Shown piece after piece: positions 10,854 through 22,804 of a stretch of 64,000 nt of DNA. Position 1 is the first letter of the stretch; every line of letters starts with the position of its first letter. The translations under genes were made by a program, and so were the position numbers. The notes under the pieces were generated by a model, which worked only from the letters and a program-made list of their open reading frames with translations, was not told where the DNA came from and did no database searches. Source of the DNA: Hysterangium stoloniferum. Taxonomy: Eukaryota > Basidiomycota > Agaricomycetes > Hysterangiales > Hysterangiaceae. The stretch lies in NCBI GenBank assembly GCA_015178975.1, contig WHVD01000179.1, positions 62,001-126,000 of the forward strand. The letters run 5' to 3'.

Positions 10854-13590
10854 CTAGTGTCTGTCTGCACCTACAGCAGATACTAGTCTTACACAGCTGG
10901 CAGGCCCTGCTGCTTTTGAAGTTTCAAACATTTCATGTTCAAGTAATCCAATGGCTTCTTTGTCAACATCTATAGCAGGGAATGGTGATACCTGGCTATA
11001 CTGTATATGCCATGAGTGCTTCAGTAGGTCTTGAAACAGTTGTGCATGTTTAGGAAGATCCTCAAAAGGTGGACTATCAGGGGATAATTGGGTGTAGGAC
11101 TGTTTCAGAATAAGAAGAGTCATTGTATGGGCAGCAGGTACCCTTTGGATCCATTTATCCTTGTTCCTTGCACCAGAGTCTAGGTTCATATGCAGCCAAT
11201 AATGTATCATGGCAATTTGTATTGAAGAGAGATTTCCAGAAAACAATATGATATGGTTTTTCAGGGAATTCAATTCAGCCTTCAACTCTGAAACAGCCTT
11301 CCCAGTGTACAGATAATCCAAAGCAGGACATTCTTCTCTTATAACTTGTTTTGGTATCTTCACCAGCTTGTTAAGTAATGGAAGATGGGGTTTCAGAAGA
11401 ATATCAAACATTAGAGATGAGGGATAATGAAGGTAATCCAAGATCTTGTCATCTTCATGTGGTAATGTAATGAGCATACCAAATCCCATTTTCCCAACTA
11501 TAAAAGTCAAAATTCAGTTATTTTAAGAACTACAAATAACTTTAAATAGCTTACTCTATTTTGCCATCTATACTTCTGGTCTCTCCACAAGGAGTCAATA
11601 ACATTATGTTCTGGAATCCATGACTCTGTTGGAGATAGATTATGATAGTGATTGTGTTGCCACCATTGTTGGGATTTATTAGGATATGTTGCAAGCCGTT
11701 GAGCTTGATGGTCTCATACTGTACAGTAGCTTAGTCATGGGATGTATTTCGTTAAGGGACTTTGTCATCCCCTCACCCACATGAAAACCCGTTGCATATT
11801 CTTACAACCATTTCACATGCCATATTTTGGGATCAGAGTCATGATCAAGTTGAATTAGCTGCACAGGATAGTAATACTTCCCATGTTGAGCAAGGACACC
11901 CAATCCAGGTCTAAATATAATTAATATGCATTAAGACAATCAAAGGTGAAATCTGATTTGGAAACCTACAAGAGGCACTTGTGCAAAGGTTGAGTTGCAT
12001 GGTTATTTAGCTGTTAAGTTCTTGAGCTATTTAAAACACATCTGTAAAGGTTATCCAAATATCAAAACAAGTTCACATACCATTCTGATCAAGGTCACAA
12101 TGCTAGTTAAATTTGAACTATATCACATTCATCACAAATGAATGGTCTATTCCCAAGGTTACTAGCTCTTCCTTCACATTGACAAGCAATATGAGACCAA
12201 TTATGGCATTCATCACAGTGAATGTAGTCATTGGTAAATCCCTGAGCTGCTTCCTCATTACCATCACCAGTATGTCCACAATAACATGAGATTGGAAATA
12301 GTGAAGCATTAGAACTTAGCCCAGTAATCTCAGGTATTGGAGATAAGGCAGGTGTAGACACAGGTTTTGGAAGTCTTTTGGACTTTGTTTTGTGAATGAC
12401 TACCTGGCCTTCACTATCAGACTCTACTCTTTGAGGGTATCTTTGAGGATGTTTCTGTTGGGAATAGAATGCCTCATCATCCTCATCAGTTTGGATTAAT
12501 ATATGAGATTGATTTCTATTTTGTCTCTTGAGTATGCTAGGTGCATTTGGAGTGATTTGAATTTGCTTTGGAGTCACATGAGAAATGTCTTCTGGTGATA
12601 TACAAATATAATCTTGAATATCCAGACTACTGGGGTTTGTAAGCCAAAATCATTCCTCTGATGGAAATAGAGAAAAGATAGTAGGATTTAGAGTGGCTTG
12701 AAGCAGTGTTGGTGAAGAGTTGAAGTTTACAAGAATATGGTGATCAGCCAAGACTTTTTTTTGTATTTTCTGAAACTCTTCCTGAGCTTTAATTCCACCT
12801 TGTAACATATATATACCAGCACTAGTATATGAAGATGGGCCTGAAACTGTCTGAATCTTCTCTTCAAGGTGTTGTGATATAGTACCTTTTTGTATTTTTA
12901 CTGGGGATCCTGAATGATGTAAACCATCATGCTCATAGATAGCTTTGCCATTATAGAACCTTGATGTAAAGTGTTGAATAGATGGTGAATAGATGGCTTT
13001 GCTTACAAGGTTGTAGTGGAGACCTTCAAGATGGCTTGAATTCTGAAATAATTTAAACTTTTCAGGCAGACACCATGTCTTTGTCAAGTCCTCATAATCT
13101 AGAGACAAAATAAGCATAATGGGAATGTGTATCCAGATTTCCATTATAGAGGGTTGTACTCTTGCATATCTGTTCACTTTTGCACTTTTTCCAACAAGCT
13201 TCTATATTATCTGAGCTTGGAAGAACCTGTGAGTATAACCATGATTGTAAATTGCCATTTTCCATCTGGAAGTGTTTGATTTGAAAGTAGTGAATTGTTC
13301 ATGTCTTTGGCAGGCTGGTAAGTTGATAATAGACCTCTTGTTGGGTTTCACAAGAGTGGAGTGGGATTATTTGGACTTCAAGAAATGAGAGTGTTGTATT
13401 ATCACAAGAATGGCTATGAAACTGTTGAATAGCCCTCTCAAACCAATCCATGAGAACATCAGGCTCATTAATTGCTTTTATAAACCCCTTTTGAAAGAGT
13501 TGTTCACATAATTGATCACATTTGGCACAAATTAATATGCTTTCTTGGCCATTGCCTCCACAAAGCCATTTGCCTGAGCTGGACTGAAAT
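10854..13590 (-). pseudogene. Broken multi-exon PHD-finger gene of a repeat-associated family
   Basis: Minus-strand segments that all look protein-coding follow one another. 13590-13210 holds a Cys-containing part (ICAKCDQLCEQLF). 13177-12650 reads LDYEDLTKTWCLPEKF, then GLHHSGSPVKIQKGT and EKIQTVSGPSSYTSAGIYML. 12649-12107 ends in a PHD-type zinc finger. 11910-11560 contains KYYYPVQLIQLDHD and IDSLWRDQKYRWQ. 11510-10854 is a 218-codon frame (LPHEDDKILDYLHYPSSL, a KPHLPLLNKLVKIP stretch). The frame is interrupted several times, for example by a TGA near 12645 between two otherwise continuous segments, so no full protein is made. From memory, similar PHD-bearing proteins recur in agaricomycete repeat DNA; this was not checked. 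The upstream (5') side is cut at 13601 by a Tc1 fragment. Confidence 0.55.
12107..12577 (-). pseudogene. PHD zinc finger segment of the broken gene
   Basis: This 156-codon frame has a basic, Ser/Pro-rich N-terminal half (residues 1-90, with KSKRLPKPVSTPALSP). A C-terminal zinc-binding pattern follows: CYCGH, about 18 residues, HCDECHNWSHIACQC, then FICDEC. This fits the Cys4-His-Cys3 spacing of PHD fingers, and the Trp just before the His is typical. PHD fingers read histone H3 tails, so the intact relative was probably a chromatin-binding protein. The frame is continuous upstream to 12649. Confidence 0.6.
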
Positions 13591-13600
13591 CAACAACATA

Positions 13601-14090
13601 CAGTGACTTACAAAACATATCCAATGTTTTGTAGTTTCAGCTTATATATGCTATATCCCAGTAGATAAAATAGTAGAAATCACCAAAATATTTGTGAACA
13701 TGATTTATCATGTATATATGTATATGGTAGAACTATATTATGTAATATCCATATATGGAAACACTATGAATATTTCAATGGAGAGCATTCATTGGATACA
13801 TTTTGTAACTGACACATTTAGGCAGGAAATTACTAGTATTTAGTACTTAGTGTAGCCACCCTTTGCCTTTAATACATCTGAAGCCCTCCTAGGCATACTT
13901 TCAATCAAATCCTGACACACCTTTTCATCAATATTGTACCATTCATCCACCACCCTCTCCCACAACTCTTCCATCCCCTGGGGTGCATTCTCATACCCTG
14001 CCAACCTCCTCTTCAGGTGATTCCATAGGTGTTCAATGGGATTCAAGTCAGGAGACTGTCCTACCCACCCTCAGGCACTTGCGAAAAATC
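13601..14090 (-). mobile_element. Tc1/mariner 3' end fragment
   Basis: A terminal sequence cagtgacttacaaaacat begins at 13601 directly after TA (13599-13600), as expected for a Tc1/mariner end. The minus-strand frame 14046-13840 encodes the transposase C-terminus. It begins MNPIEHLWNHLKRRLAGYEN, where NPIEHLW carries the last acidic residue of the DD34E triad. The rest of the transposase and the other terminal repeat are missing; sequence beyond about 14090 is unrelated. It interrupts the 5' part of the PHD-family relic. Confidence 0.8.
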
Positions 14091-14249
14091 TCTTCACATA
14101 TTGGCTGGTCACCCTCTTGGGCTGTGGACCCCTCGAAAGCTTACTAGTCTGCCTCTCATTTGTGGCAGTAGAGTATGGATGTGAAGTCGTGTTACTCCTG
14201 TGCCCCAGGATATTCACGCCCTCCATTCATGTGCCTTCCCCTTAGTGGA

Positions 14250-15092
14250 TCAGGATGACCCTTCTGGTTTTGTTTCCTCAGCACTTGCAGGCTCCATTAC
14301 ATCAGATGTAGGTGCGTTGTCTTGTACCTTGATGACAATAGCACTTAAGTTTACTGACGGCTTAGGTCTTGCTTCCAAACTTTCTGATCCTTTCATCTTC
14401 CATGGGCACACAGTGTCAGTTAGGGTCCATGTCCTGGGCAGCAGCCCCAATGGATCCTCATCAGAATCAGAACTATCTCCCCATCTAAACTCTGGAGCTG
14501 GGTGGTATTCCAGAACCGTTATCTCTGCTTCCTCCTGCCTGCTTTTGTCTTCATTACTGCCACTCCCCACCTCAACCCACTCTGGAAAGTAAAGTGACTG
14601 AGATCGAAGAAGAGGTTTTGCAGCTTGATGCTTCATTCGGAAAGTCTTTCATGGATAGGCAATCTCTTCTGGGTGCAGAAGACCGTACTGCTGAGTCCAG
14701 TTACAGAGGGAGATCTGAGTACTGGCATACTCATTGTAAGTGGGAAAAGGGGTGGTCTTCTCCTCATTAGATATTGACTCTTTTCTCGAGGCATCACCCT
14801 TAGGGTTACCAGCCCTTCCACTTAGTGTGGGCATCGAGGAATCAGAGGTATATAGTGATACCCCTTCCATCTCGGCATCACAGTCCATCCTCCCCCCCTT
14901 CCCTGCTAGTGCAGGTCTAAGAGGTTTGGGGCCCGGGGCTTGCAAAGGTGAAGAAGTATTACTTACTGCATCAAGAGCCACATTATCAACATTATCACCA
15001 TCCACCCGTCGTCGAACAACTCTCTTGCTCCAAACAGGGATCGCACTTCGGACAGTGCCTCATCGAGTAATTGGTTGATTGATTTCGGACAT
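14250..15092 (-). pseudogene. Degenerate Ser/Asp-rich ORF pair, possibly a gag-like protein
   Basis: Minus-strand reading from ATG 15092 gives MSEINQPITR, then a basic stretch (WSKRVVRRR), then low-complexity segments. Frame 15005-14649 contains LYTSDSSMPTLSGRAGNPKG and frame 14636-14250 contains SLYFPEWVEVGSGSNEDKSR and RWGDSSDSDEDPLGLLPRTW. The plus-strand frames over the same bases are shadows. Composition (acidic, serine-rich, no catalytic motif) and position suggest a structural protein of a retroelement or a host nuclear protein; I cannot choose. It is broken. A segment at about 15110-15487 starts TGTAACACTTG and ends AATTCAACA on the minus strand and could be an associated LTR, but no partner was found. 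Confidence 0.35.
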
Positions 15093-15962
15093 CTTGACAA
15101 AACTATTTATGTTGAATTACAGGTGCGTGCGTAGTAAAAGAACCTAGTGGGTTATCAGTCCACTGGTAGTGTTAATAAATAATGTTAATTAGGAAACAAG
15201 ATACTCAAAAAGTGTAAGGGTTCTGCTATGAAGGAGTAGCATAATCCCCCAGAGAGCTCTTTGCAAAAGGGAACAAAATGAGTAGGACTAGGTTCCTATT
15301 CGAAAGAGACTAAGGTAACAATACAAGGGATCTACCTATTTATGATAATAGCAGTATAGCCCCTTGCAACAAGTAAAAACCCGTGAAACAAACAACTAGT
15401 AGTCCAAGACACCACCGGCCAGGGGGCCTGGCAGCCCCGATGCCAAGTCCACCCTAACCCAAGTCCACTACTGTTACAAGTGTTACACTCCGGTACATTG
15501 GGGACACGAGCAAGTAGCATTAAGATTATCAACTCCACAGGTCCAGCTTCATTTGTTGCAGAACCTGAGTATGAGAAGACATGTAGGGTATGGTATGTTG
15601 GAATACCTGTATCAACGGACAACCAACCCCGATCGAGTGGCGCAGCTATTTTCAGTGACACAACAGACCATGGTCTCCTTGTGCTACTTCCCATTGTTCC
15701 CTCCACATCACTGTGATGCATAATAATCATCTCATTATCTCTTTTGGGTGCATTTGTACCTTCCCACTAAGTTAGTATTTGTTTTTTCATGCCACTTTAC
15801 ACCACTATCTCACTCTCACCTCTCAGTGAAATTGTTTGTTCTGCACTGTTCTCTCACTATTGTCTGGCAGCGAATTTTTATTGTGCCATTTGGAATGATC
15901 ATTTTACTATCAATTCTGAACAAATTACCAAATATGACCTAGCAAAGCATCTCCAGACAAAG

Positions 15963-16137
15963 TTTTCTTGTTCGAGAGCAGTATTTTCCTCATTCAAGAG
16001 CAGTGTTTTCCTCATTCAAGAGCAGCTTTGTCCACATTTGTGTGCAACATTTTCCTCATTTGATTACCATACCTTCCTCATCTGAGTGCTCCAATGTCCT
16101 CACTTGTACACTATATTTACCTCAATTATTACCTCAT
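15963..16137 (+). repeat. Decaying 22-bp minisatellite, about 8 units
   Basis: Eight consecutive units of 21-22 bp can be lined up, anchored by tttcctca. Units 2 and 3 (ttttcctcattcaagagcag) are near identical, and later units (for example ttttcctcatttgattacc and ccttcctcatctgagtgc) have drifted. The regular spacing persists after the sequence has diverged. Confidence 0.65.
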
Positions 16138-16329
16138 ACTCTGATAGATACCACATGATCCATTAGAAAAGATCTTTCATGTGATGAAGATGTATTTCAT
16201 ATGGACATGAATGCAAGGAGGAGTACTGAATGGACTGACCAAGCAGTAAAAACATGATATAATACTCTATTATCAAGTTTTAATATGATGTATACAGCAT
16301 GTGGATTGCTTTATATTTGATATAACAGC

Positions 16330-17130
16330 TGAAAAGAATTACACCACCAGGCAGACAAAATGCCATTCACTTGCATTGGATAAAGCAGAATAGGATGAGT
16401 TCCAGGAATTTCAGGAATTAATAAAAGTAAGGATTTTATTCAATTCAATATCACATTACCCCAATTACCCATTGATTTTGTTTTATCAGTATACAGATAC
16501 TGTGCAACAAGCCTTCTCATCTGAAACCTATCCTACACTTTACTTGGCAATTCTGGCACTTGAGGGATTTTATGCTGCATGGGCAAGGTACCATTCTAAG
16601 TATAGCCCGATGTTCATTGTACCCTTAGAAGCTGGAATAGCAAAAATTGCTGAATACTACAATAAAACTGAGAAATATGATGCTTATTTCATTGCCATAG
16701 GTATGTCATATATATTATACTGATCTTTCTAACTTCATAGTGCTTGATTGATATTCACAGTGCTTAATCTATCACAAAAAGCATTATTTTTCAAGAAGTA
16801 CTGGAACACTGAATTAAAAATTGAGCACTTGAGCATGTTGAAAAAGTAGTCAGAACATGTGTTTTTCTGCTTTCAATTACTAATTCATTCTTGTAGTTTC
16901 AGGAATGGTACTTATAGTTACATGAAAATGGTGGTCATGCTACTCAGTCTAAAAATGCTAAAACCACAAAGCTATCAGAAGTTTTAATTGAACTTGAAAG
17001 TAGTGATAATAATGAAGAAGCTTGAGCATACCTGGGATGCCTGAGTACCAGTGCTCATTTCAAAGTGAAGAGGTTGTTCCAGAATTGAGAGGAATGGTAG
17101 AATGGTGGGGTATAAGTCTTTTCACTGGAA
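16330..17130 (+). mobile_element. hAT transposase remnant with two introns
   Basis: Three coding segments are joined by good fungal introns. The first ends at 16426 (KNYTTRQTKCHSLALDK, EFQEFQELIK). Intron 16427-16489 (gtaagg...tcag, 63 nt) follows. Exon 16490-16700 encodes YTDTVQQAFSSETYPTLYLA, KIAEYYNKTEKYDAYFIAI. Intron 16701-16760 (gtatgt...acag, 60 nt) precedes VLNLSQKALFFKKYWNTELK. Further on, EVVPELRGMVEWWG near 17090 fits the run-up to the hAT dimerisation region. The pattern PTLYLA..AL, KI.EYY and LNPSQK.LFFKKYW is typical of hAT transposases before their C-terminal domain. A TAG in the first segment (where EW would be expected) and loss of the N-terminal zinc finger and C-terminus show it is dead. 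No terminal repeats were found. Confidence 0.75.
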
Positions 17131-17449
17131 TTTTATTTATTTCATATCCTACATTTTTAAAATAGCTTATCTCATCCATCCTCCAATGCCATATTCTGCA
17201 TTTGAAATAATATTGAGAGTGGTCAAGAAATCAGAATGGAAGCTATGTAAAGAATGGTCCAGAAAGGAACTATGGTTACAAAAAGGAGGAATGGATACAA
17301 AAGAAGCAATAGTCTCAAAAGCCTCCCTTATCCTTTTCTCTTTTGATATTCCTCTGCTAGGTGAGTAGTGTTCTATCCTGTATATATTAGCCACCTAATA
17401 GACCTTTGGATATCCCTCTGCTAGCCTTGTGTGAGTACTACAGGTCCTG

Positions 17450-18328
17450 TGTAATGTATTCAGGGGATTCTCTTAGATAGCTCAATATATGCTATAGTGT
17501 CACAGAGCTTCAACAATAAAACAAGCAAAGGTCCAGTAATTTAAATACTGATAGATTAATGAGCTGCGCTATGAAGCTTAAACAACTCAAATCAATGCTT
17601 ATTTTGATTATTGAAAGGTTCAATAGAACTGTGTATGACTCTTTTAGCAAATACAAGAACTATTCCTTGAGAATAGGGGCTGGAAGCTGAATATATGTGC
17701 AGTAACCTGGCAGAGACTTGATATAAGAGCTTCGGATTTTTGTATGCTTATTTTTAACTATTAATAGTTATTTAACAAGGTGTTAAATAATTTATTAATA
17801 GAGAAAATAATATGTATTGGATTATCTGAGTGCTTGTACTTGATTAATTCAATAAACTTAGGGCTGGGCCTTGAATAATCTAGTATTGGCAGGGATTTCA
17901 GTAAGGATACTTAGATACTTATTAGGTTTATTATCTAATTAATAAGCCTAAAGGGTAGCTGTGAGGCTGGGGAACTTAGATGATTAGCTAAGTTCAAGAG
18001 TTGCTGACAAAGATTCAAGATGCTGCAAGTGTAGGTGCTTGCAGTGAGTGTATCAGACTAAGGCTATTATTGTCCTTAGGATGATTAGATAAGCTTCTGA
18101 GCTGTGCAGTAAAATGTGTGAGAGATAGATTGGTTTTATTGGAAACTTGGCCCTCCTTATATACATTTTGCTAACTCAATGATTAGCTAACTATTTAGTT
18201 TATGAGGTCATTAGTGAGATCATAATGACCTCACATTCTACTCATTATTTACCCTTTGTTTAACATGTGATTCCCTTCTCTGAGACAAGGGTTCTAACCT
18301 CTTGCTTGAACATGAAGGTTCAAGGCCG
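17450..18328 (-). repeat. 870-bp dispersed repeat, minus copy (partner 47731-48600)
   Basis: The reverse complement of this 879-bp block aligns end to end with 47731-48600. Both terminate at TGTAATG.ATTCAGGGG on one side and at cggccttgaacct on the other. The latter end carries a short palindrome, cttgaacatgaaggttcaag, at 18305-18324. No coding frame of substance is present. It may be a solo LTR (TG...CA on one strand) or a non-autonomous element with a terminal hairpin. No matching 5-bp flank duplication was seen. Confidence 0.8.
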
Positions 18329-18373
18329 CGGTCCCGGGACGGGAGCAAACGATGAGTCGGCGGAACCTAATAA

Positions 18374-18433
18374 TGACTCGGGTAGTCACGTTCGTGACTT
18401 GTGTGACTCGGGTAGTCACATTCGTGACCTTTG
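18374..18433 (+). repeat. Two 30-bp tandem units in a GC-rich patch
   Basis: The unit tgactcgggtagtcac followed by .ttcgtgac is present twice with a 30-bp period, and gtgac recurs beyond it. Each unit contains an imperfect gtgac...gtcac palindrome. The patch (about 18325-18500) is clearly more CpG-rich than the surrounding AT-rich repeats. Confidence 0.6.
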
Positions 18434-18539
18434 TGACATCCCGACACTGGAGGCTTATGTAATACGTCACATGACTCCAAAAATGCGCAAACTAGGCTGC
18501 ACAAGGTGCCGAAAGGTAATAACTAAGTAAATAAAATAT

Positions 18540-19200
18540 AAATAATTAGTTAAAAATTATAATAAATTAACTAAGATATAATAGCATAATATGAGTTCAT
18601 ATATGCTATTATTTATGCGAAGTTAAAAGGAATAAGGCCTATTTTTCACAATAAACATAATAAAAATACAATAGAAATTCGAGAAAATATTAAATAATTC
18701 AAAGAAAATTAAGAGAATATTATGAGATAATGTTGATACATCACATCCTGTCAGAGGTAGCTCTTACAGCATGACCCCTTACCCTAGTGATTCAGCCCTC
18801 TAGTTGACTGAGCTAAGTATTGATTTATACTTATATCATTCTATCTGCTCTATTTCAAATACTGGAGCACTCTGACAGTTCGTATGAGAGTGTAACACAT
18901 AAATTGAAGCCAAGCTCCACTACAATTATAGAGTCAGACTTCCCAACTAGTATGATCTCTATCATTGGCCTTCTGATTAACTTGTTTCTATTCATTGGCC
19001 CTCTGGCTTAGAGCACTCTCCCCTTCCCAGCTTAGATCTTAATTCCATGGGACTGATTTCACACTTCCTAACTGCTCACTTTCCATGAAAATTCAAAACA
19101 CAAGAGTTAACAATTATTGTCTACATTAAGACTTAGCAATTTGGAAGACCAAAAAAAAAAATTATTCAAAATCTGTCAAGTCATCATAGCCAATGAGGAT
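18540..19200. other. AT-rich spacer, no gene recognised
   Basis: About 660 bp of very AT-rich sequence with only short frames, one a weak hydrophobic plus-strand frame near 18820-19011. No repeat partner was noticed. Confidence 0.5.
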
Positions 19201-19214
19201 ATCTTGAAACAACC

Positions 19215-21175
19215 TACACCATGATATAGGAAAAGCCACACAATCCATGTGAATATGAGCTCTTCCATGTTTAAGCCAATTGATAATAATAATTTGATGT
19301 CCAAAGTTGCCAACTTGGTACCCTAATAGTAAATGTTTTGAAGATGCTGGTATCCAGGATGATGGTGGCCGAAGAGAGAGTGGGCGGGGAATAAAATGCA
19401 ATCAAGGCAAACTCTGAAGCAGGGCATTCCCATTTGTCCTAGCTGAACCTTTGTGTTGCTGCAATGTTTTCCCCAAATTATCTAGGATGTTCAGGAAATC
19501 GTGCAAGAATAATCATAAAATGTATAAATTTGTGTTTTAGAATAAATAACCCACACAAATATTGATAATCTGGAAAATATAACATTGCTGCTGTGCTTTT
19601 TGGTTGGCCAGAATTTGTTGCTTCCGTCAGACACGTCATAAGTTTATTCTCCTTAGAGGCCATGAAAATCCATGCACTATCGCAACAACTCCAATTATGT
19701 TGGACCAGTTTCAATGGCACTGAGGAAATAAGGTGAACATATGGATATTTGTAGCATGGTATTTCTCCCACTGGGTTGGATACAATCAGACTTTTTTGGG
19801 GGCAAGATGTGCTAATGACAATGTATCAAATTAAAAATTGTGTGACATAAACTTACATTCTTATCAAAGTTCCCGTGGTGCTAATAGTCTGGTTGTTCAC
19901 ACCACTCCAAGTACAAGAAAGAATTGTGAATGACGAGCTCAGCGTTCCCCAAACAATTTACCTGTCATGGTCAGCAGTCCTAGCCCAACGTTTTAAGCCT
20001 CATGGCCAATGCTGCTAGCGGCTAAGTTTGAGGTCCTTCAGGGATTAAATATGGCGTTTTTCGATGATATGTTGTCGCTGAGGAAGAACTTAAGAGCAAC
20101 GGGTCCAGGAAATAGTGACCCGATATATATATCGTCACAATTTCTCGATTTCCTCATCAACTAATCAAAAATTAATTTAAAGCGCACCCTTATTAGACGG
20201 AAAATATTATGGCAAAATTAATGCAACAGACGAAAAGGTTGTCTCGTGTGAAACAAAATATCCAATGCCCGCCCCAGCAGGTTCCGCCGTCACACTCATA
20301 AAATCAGAATCTATTCCAGCTTCTCATAGAGCTTCCACCATCAATTTCCGCTTCACTTGATATCGTGTAGGAGATGTCATGTGTACGCAGTTAATATGCC
20401 GACGCCATACCAGCCCGAAGGCAGGAGGGGAGGAGAGTAAATAGCCGAAAGCTACTTACCCTGAGGTATGATCTCTGTGTATTTATCTACCACTACAGTA
20501 TGGAAACTAATATGTAACTATCCTTTATTGATTCGGCGAAGTCATTCAAGTCATTTATACCCCTGTTTGAGCCTACTGGCGATCTCGTACCTTTTGATGG
20601 CACTCTAAGCCCCACGGGATTATGACCACGCCGTAAAATATCTGATAGGTATAGAAGCCAGGCTGAATATAAGGAGGAATTTTATTTCTCAAAATAAAAA
20701 TTGAGAGGAGGCCCATCAATACTCAGTAGGCGGCCTGAACCAGTAGAATTAATATAAACCCTGAGACGTCCGAAAATTGGCTATACTACTAAACATGAGT
20801 ATATTTCGCAGCCACGGCCTCCTATGGCCGACATATATCTTCAAAAATGTTCCCAATATACCACCCAGTAGTCATCCAGCTTGGTTGGTAAACACCACAC
20901 CCAGTATGTCACATTAAGCGCCAGCAAGATGCCAGAAGAAGCATCTCAATGTTCTTTGGGCTTGTAGATCCGGTCTCCAAAGAATAAAGCGGGCGATACC
21001 GCATTTAACCGGAAACACGCAGCCTCATAAATGCACATCGATCGTCCGAAAGTCTATCTCCATCGCTTGGCGAGGCAGTTCTTTTCAAAGGGTGGTTATA
21101 TCAGATGCAGGGTGTTGACAGATACTTATTACAACGAAAAGATTGAAATATAGGGACTACGATGATAAACATGAT
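19215..21175. repeat. Duplicated block A
   Basis: This aligns in the same orientation with block B (22805-24305) through shared landmarks. These include ggaataaaatgcaatcaagg (19389 and 23039), aactaatcaaaaattaattta (20157 and 23464), ccagcccgaaggcaggaggg (20410 and 23570), ggcgggcgataccgc/ccgggcgatcccgc, and acttattacaa near the end. Block A carries about 380 bp at 19629-20006 that B lacks. Its first ~100 bp also resemble the upstream region of the intact C2H2 gene near 55765-55830. The minus-strand frame at 19771-19478 has coding-like composition (MGEIPCYKYPYVHLISSVPL) but no recognised domain. Confidence 0.75.
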
Positions 21176-21189
21176 GTTTCCACGTCGGA

Positions 21190-22760
21190 TTCGCACCCGA
21201 GCTAGAATGCGGACTTGGACTAGGTCCCCCAAAACCACTTCATAGCACCCGGACACGTGATCGGGGTCGTCACGGGCACTAATCCGACATTCTCATAGTA
21301 GTCATAGCATGTAATGGTAACGGTGACGATCTTCACCTGTCCCGAACCGATTAGTCGACACCCCATCTCCATCTCCATCTCACTATCGACATCACCATCA
21401 CAATCCCCCTTATTTTCCCTCGTACTCCGATCTCCAGGGTCTGTGGGGCTAAGGGACGGTGCACTGTTCTGTTAGAGTACGCAACCAAAGGGGAAGAAGA
21501 AAACGTAGCCTGAGCGTGACAGCAGCATAGATATTAGCATTATTATGAGTATTAACGGTATTGGTATTAGAAAACGAGGCCTGAGACGTACTAACTGACT
21601 TCAGGATGGGGAAGAACCGGCCAGACAGGTATGAAAGCCAGAAAGACCAGTCTTCAGGAAGGGAGAGGATGGCTGAGGCCTGGTGAGATTGGGGGCGAAG
21701 AAGGATCTTTAGTGCGCTGTGCTGATATTATAATAGAACCAACAGAAATGTTTACCTGGAGGTGGCCCTGCTGATGCTTCAACAGGTGAAACTTGCTTCG
21801 CGCAAGAGTGGAATGTTCCCTGCGTTGTTGGCGAGACACCTCAGGTGGCGGTAGTCTTGGTTTTGATTTCGGTATTTGAACGAACAACAGAAAAGATTAA
21901 AGATAAACACATACACGACTTGGGCACAAGTCTTCCATTTGAATGTCAAACCCCTTCTTGATCCCTTCGTGCTCTTCCCTTCCCTTCCCCTCGTCCCTTT
22001 CCTTGCGCATACAAATTACCATCCAACGGCTCACAATTTGCAAGCTCCCGCGCTACTCCTTGAATAGATGCTTTTCTCCATATGCCCTTGACTCTGCGCC
22101 CGCGGGCTCTTCACCTGCATCCCAAGTAGCGACAAGGCCAGCGCTGTCGACTTGAGACTATCCCTGTTCTCAGGGTGATTATGGAACTTGAGTGGTGGAT
22201 GATCGCTGGAATGGATATTGGTGTGAATGCCCATGCCTGAGCCTTCGCTCCAGCCTGCCACATATCTAGAAGCAGATCCCACACCGACGCCAGCACCGCA
22301 CATTGAGGCTTCAGAGGGGCATATATCAGTCTGCATCTGTAGATCTGGCTAAATGAGTGGAGTGTCGTCGTTGGATGGGAATGGAAATGGGGCTAGGGGT
22401 TGGAGCGGGGAATGTCATAGATTGTTCATGGGGCGCTGGGGATGTGGTTGGGATGTGGTCAGAGGCGGTGGCTGTGCGGCTCTGTACTAGTGTCTGTGTG
22501 TTAGTCTGTACATGTGTGGAGTATGTGGGCCGAAATAATTTCGATGTAGGCGTCGTTGTCGGGTTGGGGTTGGGGTTCGAAAAGGAGAGGGAGATTGGTG
22601 GATATGCGTTTGTGGGGGACTGGGGTTGGCATGTGAGTGGGAGGGGTGGCTGTGCGGCTCTCTTCTTGTCTCTGTGTCTTAGTCTGTGCCTTTATGGATG
22701 TGGACAAAAATGATTTGGATGTAGGAATGCTTGTCCCGTCGGGGTTTGAAAGGGAGAATT
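21190..22760 (-). pseudogene. Dead copy of the C2H2 gene at 53739-55675
   Basis: Homology to the intact gene runs through the whole block in the same strand sense. C-terminal part: gatctccagggtctgtggggct at 21430 versus atctccagggtccgtggggct at 54420, and gacaggtatgaaagccag versus gagaggtatgagggccag. Central part: HNHPENRDSLKSTALALS at about 22186-22133 versus HNHPEDRDRLTSAALALS. The zinc-finger region survives as REHSTLARSKFHLLKHQQ near 21800, where the intact gene has WEHSPHWREASKFLLSKHQQ. The N-terminal Ser/Pro/Ala-rich part is recognisable at 22340-22660. The frame is broken repeatedly, the low-complexity Gly/Ala/Pro tracts are shortened and the zinc ligands are not preserved. It sits between duplicate blocks A and B. 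Confidence 0.85.
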
Positions 22761-22804
22761 TGAAAGGCAGAGGAGAGAGAGTGGGCCGGATGTGCTTGTC
22801 ATGG

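Noticed and set aside
14200-15078. Two long plus-strand frames (130 and 112 codons)
   Set aside because: They overlie the minus-strand frames at 14250-15092, which have the more protein-like composition; the plus frames are judged shadows.
15480-15716. 78-codon plus frame with coding-like composition (RVWYVGIPVSTDNQPR)
   Set aside because: No domain, intron signals or second copy; it overlaps a possible LTR on the other strand, so it was not listed as a gene.
19185-19210. Similarity of block A (reverse strand) to the first exon of the kinase gene (about 21 of 24 bases with 36222-36246)
   Set aside because: It is short, isolated and without the start codon; it could be chance. No further kinase sequence lies nearby.
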